This document shows positions 19,642 to 28,064 of a DNA stretch of 64,000 bases, one piece after another; position 1 is the first letter of the stretch, and the number at the start of each line of letters is the position of its first letter. The position numbers were made by a program, and so were the translations under genes. The notes under the pieces are model-generated. The model was not told the origin of the DNA. It was given only the letters and a program-made list of their open reading frames with translations, and did not search any database. Location of the stretch: assembly GCF_019075875.1 (NCBI RefSeq), contig NZ_JAHOOZ010000001.1:3100001-3164000 (forward strand), given 5' to 3'. The stretch comes from Novosphingobium sp. G106. GTDB lineage: Bacteria > Pseudomonadota > Alphaproteobacteria > Sphingomonadales > Sphingomonadaceae.

Positions 19642-21081
19642 TCATAGGACGCCTTCCGCCTGCTCCGGCGCATCCTCCTCCGTAATCCAGCGCATGCAGC
19701 GATTGAACGCCCAGAAACCGTCATGCGGCGTACCGAATCCCGCCGCCATCGCCTGTCCGAGATCGACGATCCGCTGTACGCCGGCCGAAGCCAGGCCGTC
19801 GCGGAGCGCTGACTTTCGGGAAAATGGATGAACTCCGACGGTCGCCGTCGCCACCGTCGCAAAACGCGCGGCTTCATCGAGCGTGGCCACAGGGACGACA
19901 TTGACGATCTTGCCTTCGGGATGAAATTCCACCGGCTCCTGCGAACGGATGACAAGCCCCGCGCCATCATTCGTGCCCCAGACCCGATAGTCGGGCTCCA
20001 TTTCCCGCAGCACGGCAATCTCCTCGCGGATATCACCGCCGAGCTTGCTACAGAGCGCCGAGGTCGTCCGGCGCTCACGCATGAGGTTCTGCTGGAGAAC
20101 TGAGCAGAACCTGTCGACCTCGTCCAAAGTGCCTTCCACAAACTGGAATCGGGAGCAAATGCAGCCTTCCTGATTGTAGTGCGTGGCATCGATGGCCGCG
20201 AGTTCCGCTGCCTCGGCCAAGGTGGCCGGGCTGGAAAATGCATCGCGCCCGATCAGAGATATCGAGGTCTTCGGATCGAAGCTTACCAATTCCAGTCCGG
20301 GGCCCGTATAGGTCTTGATGCCGCGGATCGCAGCCTCACCGCCCCAGGCAACGACTTTGTCAAAAAACTGGGGGCGGCAGATGGCGCCTTCGACGGTTGC
20401 GTCCCCGCCGCGCCAATAGACCGCGGAAAATGAGCGAACGACAGGGTGGCCGGGGGCGACGGTGTCCATGGTCCGCAGGATGGCAGGGGCGGTATAAAGA
20501 TCATTCGACGGCATCTTGAGCAGGTGGACACCCTTGGTCAGGGCCATCTGTGCGATCGTGCCCGCGGCGACGCTAGGTACGTTGCCCGCCAGGACATGCA
20601 TCAGACGCGGCGGATAGGCGCGCAGGCGCAACCGTTGGCCGTTCGGCCGCTCCACTTGACGCCAGCCATCGAGCACGTCGGTACCGCCGACTTCCTGATC
20701 GATCATGAACTGCAGCGCTGCACGATCGGTGAAGACGGGAATGATATCCTGATAGCAGTTTTCGACGATGCGGCGTTCGAGCGAGCAGGTCCGCGCCATG
20801 TTGTCCAGCGCCTCGGCCATGAAGCCGCGGGTGTCCCGGCGCATTTCCTCGCCCGTTGCAACCAGCAGGTCGAGTATTTCTGTCGTCGGTATGTCGAATG
20901 CCGGTCCCGGCTCGCGCCGCGACCAGACCAGCTCGTCGATGTCGAGGCGAGGGGCGGTGAAGGCCGCCGCACCGCTGCCAAAAGCGGTCTCGGCGCCGTC
21001 AACCACCCTGCCCTTGACGACATGGATAACTCGGGCTGTTTCAACCGCACCACGCGGTCCGATCGCGACGTCTGCGTTCAT
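19642..21081 (-). CDS. LuxC-like acyl-CoA reductase
   Basis: A 479-residue member of the LuxC/aldehyde-dehydrogenase-related acyl-CoA reductase family. In luminous bacteria LuxC reduces an enzyme-bound acyl group to an aldehyde with NADPH. Visible features are HVLAGNVPSVAAGTIAQMALTKGVHLLKMPSND (nucleotide/substrate region), AWGGEAAIRGIKTYTG, and the likely acyl-accepting Cys307 in NQEGCICSRF. It overlaps the LuxE-like gene upstream by ATGA. No luciferase alpha/beta genes or LuxD thioesterase are adjacent, so the aldehyde is probably a metabolic intermediate. The substrate is unknown. Confidence 0.87.
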   Translation of the reverse strand: MNADVAIGPRGAVETARVIHVVKGRVVDGAETAFGSGAAAFTAPRLDIDELVWSRREPGPAFDIPTTEILDLLVATGEEMRRDTRGFMAEALDNMARTCSLERRIVENCYQDIIPVFTDRAALQFMIDQEVGGTDVLDGWRQVERPNGQRLRLRAYPPRLMHVLAGNVPSVAAGTIAQMALTKGVHLLKMPSNDLYTAPAILRTMDTVAPGHPVVRSFSAVYWRGGDATVEGAICRPQFFDKVVAWGGEAAIRGIKTYTGPGLELVSFDPKTSISLIGRDAFSSPATLAEAAELAAIDATHYNQEGCICSRFQFVEGTLDEVDRFCSVLQQNLMRERRTTSALCSKLGGDIREEIAVLREMEPDYRVWGTNDGAGLVIRSQEPVEFHPEGKIVNVVPVATLDEAARFATVATATVGVHPFSRKSALRDGLASAGVQRIVDLGQAMAAGFGTPHDGFWAFNRCMRWITEEDAPEQAEGVL

Positions 21082-22490
21082 TCCGCGATGGCTCCCCTAA
21101 TGTATGTTTCGATCGTGCCGGCACAACCGATCTTATCGTCCTCGCCGGGCCCGGTGAAACGCGAGATCTGTGGCAGGATTACGGGCCCGGGCCGGCCGCA
21201 GCTGCAAGTTTCGGCGTGATCCATGATGACCTTGTCGCCTGAAATCATCCCGCCCCAGCGCGAGCCGTAGGACAAGTCGAGGAACGCGAAGCGACCCTCT
21301 GAAATCTCGCCGACGGGATCCACGATATTTTCGCCTGTCGCGTCGAGGATGAACGGCATGATCCAAGGAACGATGTGGTATTTGCCGTGCTCGCATGCCG
21401 GATAACAAGTCGACATCTCGCTCATGCCATAGACATTGAGTACATAGTGGACGGGCCCAAGGAACTTCCACGTCTGTTCCTGATAATCGCTTGGCAGGCT
21501 TAATCCCTTGGTACCGCCGCCCGTTGCGATGACCGATCCGGGATGCATGGCCCCTTCAGGTAGGCCGCGCTCGCGTGCGCGTTCAACCAACCGCCAGAGC
21601 ATCCCCCACTGTGCAGATAGCATTATCGGCTTGTCGAAATTGTCGATGATCTCATCGGCGATCGAGTCAAACTCGGCGATGGCCTTGGCCTGTTGCGCCG
21701 CGGCCTCCGCCTCGTGCTCCGCAATCTCGCTCGGGCTGGCGTCACCCTCGCCGATCTTGCGCCGCATTTCGGCAGATCGCATGAGTGAGGCGACACGCAG
21801 CCGGTCCTCAGACAGGTACTTTTCGGTGCCGGGAATGCCGAACCGCCGGATCATCCGCTCCGAGGTGCACATGATAATGTAGTAACCGAACCTTGGCGTC
21901 ATCTGGTAGTAAGGCATCGGCTCTGGCGGCATCGTTTTGGGCCAACAGAAATTATCCTTGATGACGCTTTCGTACACCTCGTAATCAGCATCGGCTCTCG
22001 CCAGGATCGATACTTTCCCCGATGTTCCGCTGCTGGTGAACACCTTGTGTCCCGCGTCCCAAAGGCGCGCGAGAAAATCATCGATGTCGGCGACTCCCTC
22101 AAGATCAACCATATCGACTGGCAGCGCCGTTATAGTCGAGTACCACTTGAGCAGCCGTTCCCATTGCCCCTTGGCGATGAAGCTTGCAGGGTACGATTTA
22201 TAAACCGAATGAGCTAACAGCAGCGGGACGATGTCCGCTTTCGTCCGGATTTGATCAATGCCCATGTCCTCGGCCCGCCGCTTGAGGACTTGGACGCGGG
22301 AGCGCTGGACGGCAAACACCTCTCTCGCAGCCTCGAGCTGCATCTGCGCGATTTGTTCGGCGGGCGTAGCCAGGAAATCGGGCTCGTCGAGCTTGTCCAG
22401 CAGACGCTGGAGCGCCGGGCTGGAGTTGAAGATCGCCGCGGGATGAGAAAGGGACGAATCCGCCTCCGTCCGCTCGATGCTGGCAACCAT
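21078..22490 (-). CDS. LuxE/PaaK-like acyl-protein synthetase
   Basis: A 470-residue adenylate-forming protein. The P-loop-like HKVFTSSGTSGKVSILARAD is near residue 165, then VYGMSEMSTCYPACEHGKY, GRFAFLDLSYGSRWGGMISGDKV and a Cys-rich ETCSCGRPGPV. LuxE activates a carboxylic acid as acyl-AMP and passes it via a cysteine to LuxC. The tight 4-base overlap with the LuxC-like gene fits such a two-part carboxylate reductase. An alternative is a PaaK-type CoA ligase. It is longer than Vibrio LuxE owing to an extended N-terminus. Confidence 0.83.
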   Translation of the reverse strand: MVASIERTEADSSLSHPAAIFNSSPALQRLLDKLDEPDFLATPAEQIAQMQLEAAREVFAVQRSRVQVLKRRAEDMGIDQIRTKADIVPLLLAHSVYKSYPASFIAKGQWERLLKWYSTITALPVDMVDLEGVADIDDFLARLWDAGHKVFTSSGTSGKVSILARADADYEVYESVIKDNFCWPKTMPPEPMPYYQMTPRFGYYIIMCTSERMIRRFGIPGTEKYLSEDRLRVASLMRSAEMRRKIGEGDASPSEIAEHEAEAAAQQAKAIAEFDSIADEIIDNFDKPIMLSAQWGMLWRLVERARERGLPEGAMHPGSVIATGGGTKGLSLPSDYQEQTWKFLGPVHYVLNVYGMSEMSTCYPACEHGKYHIVPWIMPFILDATGENIVDPVGEISEGRFAFLDLSYGSRWGGMISGDKVIMDHAETCSCGRPGPVILPQISRFTGPGEDDKIGCAGTIETYIRGAIAE

Positions 22491-22589
22491 GACCCTCTCC
22501 TATCTGCTTCGAGAGGAGATGCTATCACCTGCCCAAATGCTGCCTAGCTGCCAAATGGTGAGGATGCCGACTGGAGTGCGGCGCAACGC

Positions 22590-23396
22590 CTACAAGCCTT
22601 CGGCCGCAAGCAGTGAGCGCGTTACATTCATTAGGAGCAAAGCTCGCTCCATAGCACTCGCGCCCGCAAGCGCGCGGCTGCGCATCGGCACTTCTAGGCC
22701 GAAGACCAGTGCTTCCGGCAGACTCCTCAGGAACTCTCGGACAGGAAGCTCACCCTCACCGGGCACGCCGCGTTCATAGATCGCATTGTAGAGATAGGTT
22801 TCCATGTCGCTCCGAAGGGGGCCGTCGCACAGCTGGCCCCCACCGATTACGTCCATGCCCAGGCAGGCGATGTCTGCGGGAGACCCGCCCGACTGGTTCA
22901 AGTGAAGCAAGTCCACGAGCACCCCGACTCCGTCCGCCCCAGCGCGGCCACGAAATGCGAGAGCATCGGCAAGCGATGCGATCTGCGATAGCGGAGTGAA
23001 CTCGATGAGCAGCGGCAGGTTCGCGGCCTGGCACCATTCGCGCAAGGTGCAGAAGCTGTCGAACGAGCGCGCCGGATCGGGATCGAAATTGAGCGTGACG
23101 ATCTTGCGTGCGCCCATTTCGGCCATCAAATCCACGCCCTCGCGCAGGCGTTCCATAGAGACCACAGGCGAAAGCGGAAAACCGTCGGCAACATTGATGA
23201 AAACGCCCGTGTCCCTGAGCCGCTTTCGCATGGCAGTCGTGTCGGGATCCCCGGCATGCAGCGATACCGCCGGGACCTCGGCATTGCCGTCGAGCATGCA
23301 ACTGATGGCACCGTATCCCGCGCTCGCTGCGATTTCCACAAGCTCTGCCGGTCGCTCACCGCACACCGTGAGCTGGTCGAGGGATATGGTCCTCAT
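22590..23396 (-). CDS. xylose-isomerase-like TIM-barrel protein
   Basis: A 268-residue protein of the AP-endonuclease-2/sugar isomerase superfamily. Features include MRTISLDQLTVCGERPAELVEIAASAGYGAIS, GARKIVTLNFDPDPARS, LLIEFTPLS, VGVLVDLLHLNQSGG and QLCDGPL, where acidic and His residues in the barrel would bind a divalent metal. Such proteins isomerise or epimerise sugars or hydroxyacids. It overlaps the SDR upstream by ATGA, and its stop is 99 bases before the LuxE-like gene. Its job in a lipid-like operon is unclear. Confidence 0.78.
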   Translation of the reverse strand: MRTISLDQLTVCGERPAELVEIAASAGYGAISCMLDGNAEVPAVSLHAGDPDTTAMRKRLRDTGVFINVADGFPLSPVVSMERLREGVDLMAEMGARKIVTLNFDPDPARSFDSFCTLREWCQAANLPLLIEFTPLSQIASLADALAFRGRAGADGVGVLVDLLHLNQSGGSPADIACLGMDVIGGGQLCDGPLRSDMETYLYNAIYERGVPGEGELPVREFLRSLPEALVFGLEVPMRSRALAGASAMERALLLMNVTRSLLAAEGL

Positions 23397-24181
23397 CGGG
23401 CAGCCGCCTCGATCGACGCCGCGATTTCAACCGCGCTGGGCAACTTTCGCAGGTCGATCCCGCCGGTGGTATGAAACGTTTGCCCGGTCATGAAGCACTC
23501 ATCGGACACGGCAAAAAGCGTCACGGCAGCAATGTCGTCAATGGTGTTAAGCCGGCCCAGCGGCGTTTCGCGAGCGAAGGCCTCTGCCATACCCGGCACC
23601 ATCACCCCCTCGGTCATGGGCGTGATGGTCAGTCCGGGCGCGACATTGTTGGCGCGGATGTTGTACTGGCCGAACTCGTTGGCGACCGTCCGGGTCACAT
23701 GCTCCAGGCCCGCCTTTGCTCCCATGTAGGCGGCATGATTTTCGAACATCATGGTCGCAACTTGCGAGGTCAGATCTGCAATTGAGCCGCCGCCGGCCCT
23801 CTTCATTGCGCCTACGGCAGCCTGCATGAAGAAAAAGCCACCCTTAAAGATGATCGCGAGCATCTCGTCGATTTCGGCCTCGCTGGTTTCCTCGAAGGCA
23901 CCATACTGGCCAGTCGCGGCGGCGTTGACGGCGACGTGGAGAGGCCCGATTTCCTTTTCGAACCGGGCCATCATCGAAAAGACAGATGCTTTGGAAGAAA
24001 CGTCGCACTCTATTGCAACGGCTCCGTATTCGTCTGCAAATGCCTCGATCCCATCCTGGCCGCGGCCCGATACCGCGACCTTGGCCCCCTCGGCGATAAA
24101 TCTGCGGGCAATTGCCTGCCCCATGTTGCCCGCCCTCGAGGCGCCGAGGACCAACGCGTTCTTGCCTTCCAGACGACCCAT
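23393..24181 (-). CDS. SDR family oxidoreductase
   Basis: A 262-residue SDR, MGRLEGKNALVLGASRAGNMGQAIARRF, in which the glycine motif is extended (GASRAGNMGQ) as in some enoyl-reductase-like or divergent SDRs. The Tyr/Lys active site is AAYMGAKAG. It lies between the acyl-CoA dehydrogenase pair and the TIM-barrel gene, within what appears to be one transcript running from 26577 to 19642. Confidence 0.88.
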   Translation of the reverse strand: MGRLEGKNALVLGASRAGNMGQAIARRFIAEGAKVAVSGRGQDGIEAFADEYGAVAIECDVSSKASVFSMMARFEKEIGPLHVAVNAAATGQYGAFEETSEAEIDEMLAIIFKGGFFFMQAAVGAMKRAGGGSIADLTSQVATMMFENHAAYMGAKAGLEHVTRTVANEFGQYNIRANNVAPGLTITPMTEGVMVPGMAEAFARETPLGRLNTIDDIAAVTLFAVSDECFMTGQTFHTTGGIDLRKLPSAVEIAASIEAAAR

Positions 24182-24277
24182 GGTTCTCTCCTCCTTACAG
24201 GAGCTGGACGCCGCGCACTTCGGCTCGATCCAAGGTGCGAGCGCTCCGCGTTTTTTCTTCGATCGTCAGCGAGCAGG

Positions 24278-25456
24278 TCAGCCTTTGGGTAGCCCAAGCC
24301 CGCGTTCGGCGATGATGTTGTGCATGATCTCGGTGGTGCCTCCAGAAATAGTAGCACCGTAGGCAGACATGAAATCGTACATGCCGTGGAGTACGGTCTC
24401 GTTTCGGATGCTGAGAAATTCCTGGCCACCGAGCTGGTCGATCCGGACAAGCAGGTCCGCAATTCGCTGACGCAGCGTGGTATCGTGCAGCTTGACAAAG
24501 GCCGACGTCATGGCGGCACCGCCTCCATGGCCGTCGTTCTCCCGAAGCAGTTGTCGGATCATTCGGCGCCCGGCCTGATGCTCGGCGAACAACGTCATGA
24601 ATTCACGCCGAAGTTGATCGTCCTCCAGCCATGCAGCGCCGTTTTCCAGCGCTTCACGATAAAAGCGCTCTATGCTGTAGCGACGACGTTCTGCCCAATC
24701 GAACCACAGCACCCCGCGCTCCGAAGCGAGCGTCGCCTGCGTCACCTTCCATCCCGCATTTTCCTCACCGACGCGGTTTTCAACGGGGATGCGAACGTCG
24801 GTCAGGAACAGTTCACCAAATTCGGACTGGCCGTTGAGCTGCTTGATGGGCCTGACTTCCAGACCCGGCGTGTCCATATCCATGACGAGGAAGGTAATAC
24901 CAGCCTGCTTTACGGCCTCGAAATCGGTGCGCACGAGCAGGATGCAATGCTTGGCGAACATCGAGAACGACGACCAGATCTTCTGCCCATTCACGACATA
25001 GTGGTCGCCATCCCGCTCAGCCTTGCAGCGCAGGGACGCAAGATCAGAACCCGCACCGGGCTCCGAAAATCCCTGACACCAGATCGTGCCTTTCGGGATT
25101 TCCGGGAGGTATTGCTGCTTCTGTTTGGGAGTTCCGAAGGGAATGAGGGTTCCGGGGATATGATTGAGCGAAACAACGAACAGATCGAGCCTAGGCGCGG
25201 CGTTGCGCGCCATTTCGTCGGCAAGGACAACCTGCCCGGTGAGGCTGAGTCCCGCTCCGCCATATTCGGTTGGCCAGTGCGGAACTGCAAGACCCTGCTT
25301 GTGACATTCCGCCATCCACCATTTCTGGTGCTCGAGATAGTCTTCTTCCGAGCCCTGATCGACAGCATCGCTCCAACCTGCTGGCAGGGTTTCGGCCAGC
25401 CAATCGCGCAAAGCTTGCCGGAAGGCCGGTAGGTCGTCCTTGAGGTCAATGATCAC
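24278..25456 (-). CDS. acyl-CoA dehydrogenase
   Basis: A 392-residue flavoprotein with CQGFSEPGAGSDLASLRC and NGQKIWSSFSMFAKHC in the middle domain and the C-terminal SGGTTEIMHNIIAERGLGLPKG. The GTG start at 25456 overlaps the TGA of the preceding dehydrogenase (GTGA). The pair mirrors the one at 3265-5586, pointing to two separate desaturation steps or two substrates. The intact frame contrasts with the broken first pair. Confidence 0.92.
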   Translation of the reverse strand: MIIDLKDDLPAFRQALRDWLAETLPAGWSDAVDQGSEEDYLEHQKWWMAECHKQGLAVPHWPTEYGGAGLSLTGQVVLADEMARNAAPRLDLFVVSLNHIPGTLIPFGTPKQKQQYLPEIPKGTIWCQGFSEPGAGSDLASLRCKAERDGDHYVVNGQKIWSSFSMFAKHCILLVRTDFEAVKQAGITFLVMDMDTPGLEVRPIKQLNGQSEFGELFLTDVRIPVENRVGEENAGWKVTQATLASERGVLWFDWAERRRYSIERFYREALENGAAWLEDDQLRREFMTLFAEHQAGRRMIRQLLRENDGHGGGAAMTSAFVKLHDTTLRQRIADLLVRIDQLGGQEFLSIRNETVLHGMYDFMSAYGATISGGTTEIMHNIIAERGLGLPKG

Positions 25457-26577
25457 AGCGTTGCCAACTCCAGTGTGCTAGCGCCAGCCTCCGTGACAGC
25501 TGCGAGGTCCGCGGCCGCAGCGTCTCGAAGAGCCAGATTGCTGGTAACCAGCATCTCGTTGAGACGGGCGCGCTTCAGATAAAGATGCACATCGAATTCC
25601 CAGGTGAAGCCGACGCCACCATGCAGCTGGACACAGTCACCCGCGACAAACACCGCCGCCTCGCTGGCCGCAGCCTTTGCGAGCCTGGCCCACATGTCGG
25701 CTGTCCGATCGGCAGCTGGCGCAGCTTCTATTGCCTGAGCCAGGGTGAATTCAGCGATGTTGGTCACAGCTACAAGATCGACAGCACGGTGCTTCAACGC
25801 CTGGAAAGAACCGATCACCCGGCCAAACTGGGACCGCTCTTTCATATAGGCGATCGTCTTGTCGGTGATCCCGCGCGCCACGCCTATGCAATCGCTGGCA
25901 ACGGCCAGTGCGAATGCCCGCATCAAGGCACGGTGCGCCGCGCCGTCCTTGCCAAGCCAGGTTACAGGCACATGTCCGTCGAGTTCCAGCATCGCGAGAT
26001 TGCGTGTACGATCCCAGAAATCGAGCGGCGTGAGTACCAGTCCCGCGAGTTCGATCAGGGCTACCTCATCCTGACCCACCGCGACCAGTGCGATCGCCGC
26101 GCCAGGCGAACCGATCAGTGTCGTTCGCCCGCTGATCGTGCCGTTGGCAGCACGGATCAGGCCTTCATCCAGTACGGCGGGTATTGCGGCCTGGACTTCA
26201 CCCGAGGACAGCCGGGTCAGCCACTCAGACGTAGCCCCGCCGGAGGTTCCGTGTTCGGCAAGCACGTGGGCGGCCGCGCCGCTGGCTAGGAAGCCGCCCG
26301 GAGCCGCAACTAAACCGAGTTGATGATGCAGCAACTGAATCCCGTGCGCGCCAAGACCGAAGCCGCCCAGTTCCTCGGAAAGCCCTATCGCCGCCCAGCC
26401 CAGCTCGCGGCCTTGCGCTTCAAGAGCCTGATCGAGGTCGAGTTTCCCGTCGACATGCGCATGCAGCGCCAAGCTACCGCATTGTTCGGCAAGGACGGAT
26501 GCAAGGCTTTCGCGGATTGCCTCGAGATCGGATTCATCAAAACCGTGAATGGCCGGATCCGCACTGATGTCACCCAT
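25453..26577 (-). CDS. acyl-CoA dehydrogenase, small/second subunit type
   Basis: A protein of about 374 residues with a shortened acyl-CoA dehydrogenase pattern (WAAIGLSEELGGFGLG, MKERSQFGRVIGSFQALKHRAVD, QLHGGVGFTWEFDVHLYLKRA). ATG 26577 is preferred over a longer frame upstream since GGGAG lies about 10 bases before it and homology begins there. It is first in the six-gene operon, about 106 bases downstream of a type A palindrome (26683-26702). Confidence 0.88.
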   Translation of the reverse strand: MGDISADPAIHGFDESDLEAIRESLASVLAEQCGSLALHAHVDGKLDLDQALEAQGRELGWAAIGLSEELGGFGLGAHGIQLLHHQLGLVAAPGGFLASGAAAHVLAEHGTSGGATSEWLTRLSSGEVQAAIPAVLDEGLIRAANGTISGRTTLIGSPGAAIALVAVGQDEVALIELAGLVLTPLDFWDRTRNLAMLELDGHVPVTWLGKDGAAHRALMRAFALAVASDCIGVARGITDKTIAYMKERSQFGRVIGSFQALKHRAVDLVAVTNIAEFTLAQAIEAAPAADRTADMWARLAKAAASEAAVFVAGDCVQLHGGVGFTWEFDVHLYLKRARLNEMLVTSNLALRDAAAADLAAVTEAGASTLELATL

Positions 26578-26682
26578 CGAAAGGCGCTCCCAAACGAGAT
26601 GCGGATCGCTTTTTTCGCGATCCTGCAGCAGAGCCCTGCCCATTCCGCACAGCAGGCCCGCTGTCAAGGAAACGCAGACATA

Positions 26683-26702
26683 TTTTGAAGATTAATTCAA
26701 AT
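26683..26702. promoter_or_regulatory. putative operator, type A
   Basis: TTTTGAA-N6-TTCAAAT matches the 7-6-7 design of the type A palindrome with a compensated change in both arms (GAA/TTC for GAT/ATC), which preserves symmetry. It lies upstream of the operon that ends in the LuxE/LuxC-like genes. Confidence 0.5.
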
Positions 26703-26715
26703 TATTTGCTCCCGG

Positions 26716-27790
26716 TCAGCCGGAATGGCGCTCCAGTGCGGGGGCCAGGGTCATCATGTCGATCACGGCGCGGTATTTGACCTGGCCGCGAAGTATGCGT
26801 TCATAGGCCTGTTCGATATCTTCCATCCCGATCATCTCGATATCGGCGACGATGTCGTGCTTGGCGCAGAACTCCAGCATTTCCTGGGTCTCCTTGATTC
26901 CCCCGATCATCGACCCGGCAATGGACCGCCGCTTGTAGGACAGCATCATCGACGGCGGCCACGTGTGTAGTTCCGGGCCGGCGCCAAGCATGACGAGCGT
27001 GCCTTCGCGCTTCAGCAAGTTGGCATACATCACCAGGTTCTGCGAAGCCGAGACGGTATTTACAATCACGTCGAAGCGCCCTGCCCAAGCTGCCAGAGAT
27101 TCGGGATCGGTTGAGATTATCACCTCGTCGGCGCCCAGCGACTTCGCCTCTTCCACCTTGCCGGCCGAAGTCGTGAAGGCAACCGTGTGCGCTCCCATGG
27201 CATGCAACAGTTTCAATCCGATGTGACCGAGCCCCCCCGATGCCGACTACGCCAACCGTCTTTCCGGGTCCGGCGTTCCAGTGGCGCAGCGGAGAATAAA
27301 GAGTGATCCCCGCGCATAGCAGTGGCGCAACCGCGGCGAGCCGCGAGGAGTCGTGATCGATGCGCAGAACATATTTCTCGTCGACGACGATGTGATCCGA
27401 ATAACCGCCAAAGGTGGCCATACCCGTGGTCGGATCGATGCTGCCATAGGTGCTGATCATACCCTTGTCGCAATATTGCTCCAAGTCCTCGTGGCAGGAT
27501 GCGCATGTGCGGCAACTGTCGACGATGCAACCGACACCCGCGAAGTCACCTACGCGAAATTTCGTCACATTGAAGCCGACTTCCGTTACCTTTCCAACAA
27601 TCTCGTGCCCGGGGACGCAAGGGTAGACGGTACTTCCCCATTCATTTCGCGCGAAGTGAACGTCAGTGTGGCAGACGCCGCAGAAGAGAATCTCGATCCG
27701 GACATCGTTTTCGCCGGTATTTCGGCGCTCAAAATCAAGCGGAGCGAAATTCTCGGGCGACTGGGCGGCATAGGCGATTGCTTTCGGCAT
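26716..27790 (-). CDS. zinc-type alcohol dehydrogenase, CAD/YahK-like (frameshifted)
   Basis: A protein of about 358 residues with CGVCHTDVHFARNEWG and PGHEIVG (catalytic zinc). The structural-zinc cysteines occur in a CRTCASCHEDLEQYC stretch. GVVGIGGLGHIGLKLLHAMGAHT forms the NADP-binding site once the frame is corrected. The break is the C7 run 27232-27238; one base fewer restores GIGGLGHIG. AGGAG 7 bases before ATG 27790 supports that start over an ATG 18 bases further upstream. It may reduce aldehydes, a possible link to the LuxC-like reductase next door. Confidence 0.85.
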
Positions 27791-28064
27791 CCGGGTCTCC
27801 TGAGACATCTCATTTTAGGCCAGCGAACAGGACCACGATGCGCCTCTTACATCCTCCGGCTTTTTGCATGGTAGTTACCAAACGGGGAATAACCGGGAGC
27901 TTTGCAGCGCACTATTCGTAGGCAGGCGGCGATACAGGCTCCCGTACAGGCACACCCTGCTACCGCGATGGCATGGGTAGAGCGGTACGGGTCAGGGCCG
28001 GGCGCGAACAGCCGGCGATTCAGACAATCGGATGCGCCGAGTGATGGAGAGAAGGATGGCCCCG

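Noticed and set aside
18861..20243. A single 460-residue minus-strand protein spanning the LuxR-type and LuxC-like genes
   Set aside because: Its first ~250 codons are out of frame with the LuxC-like gene and only the last part is regulator sequence; the frame exists because of the C8-run indel.
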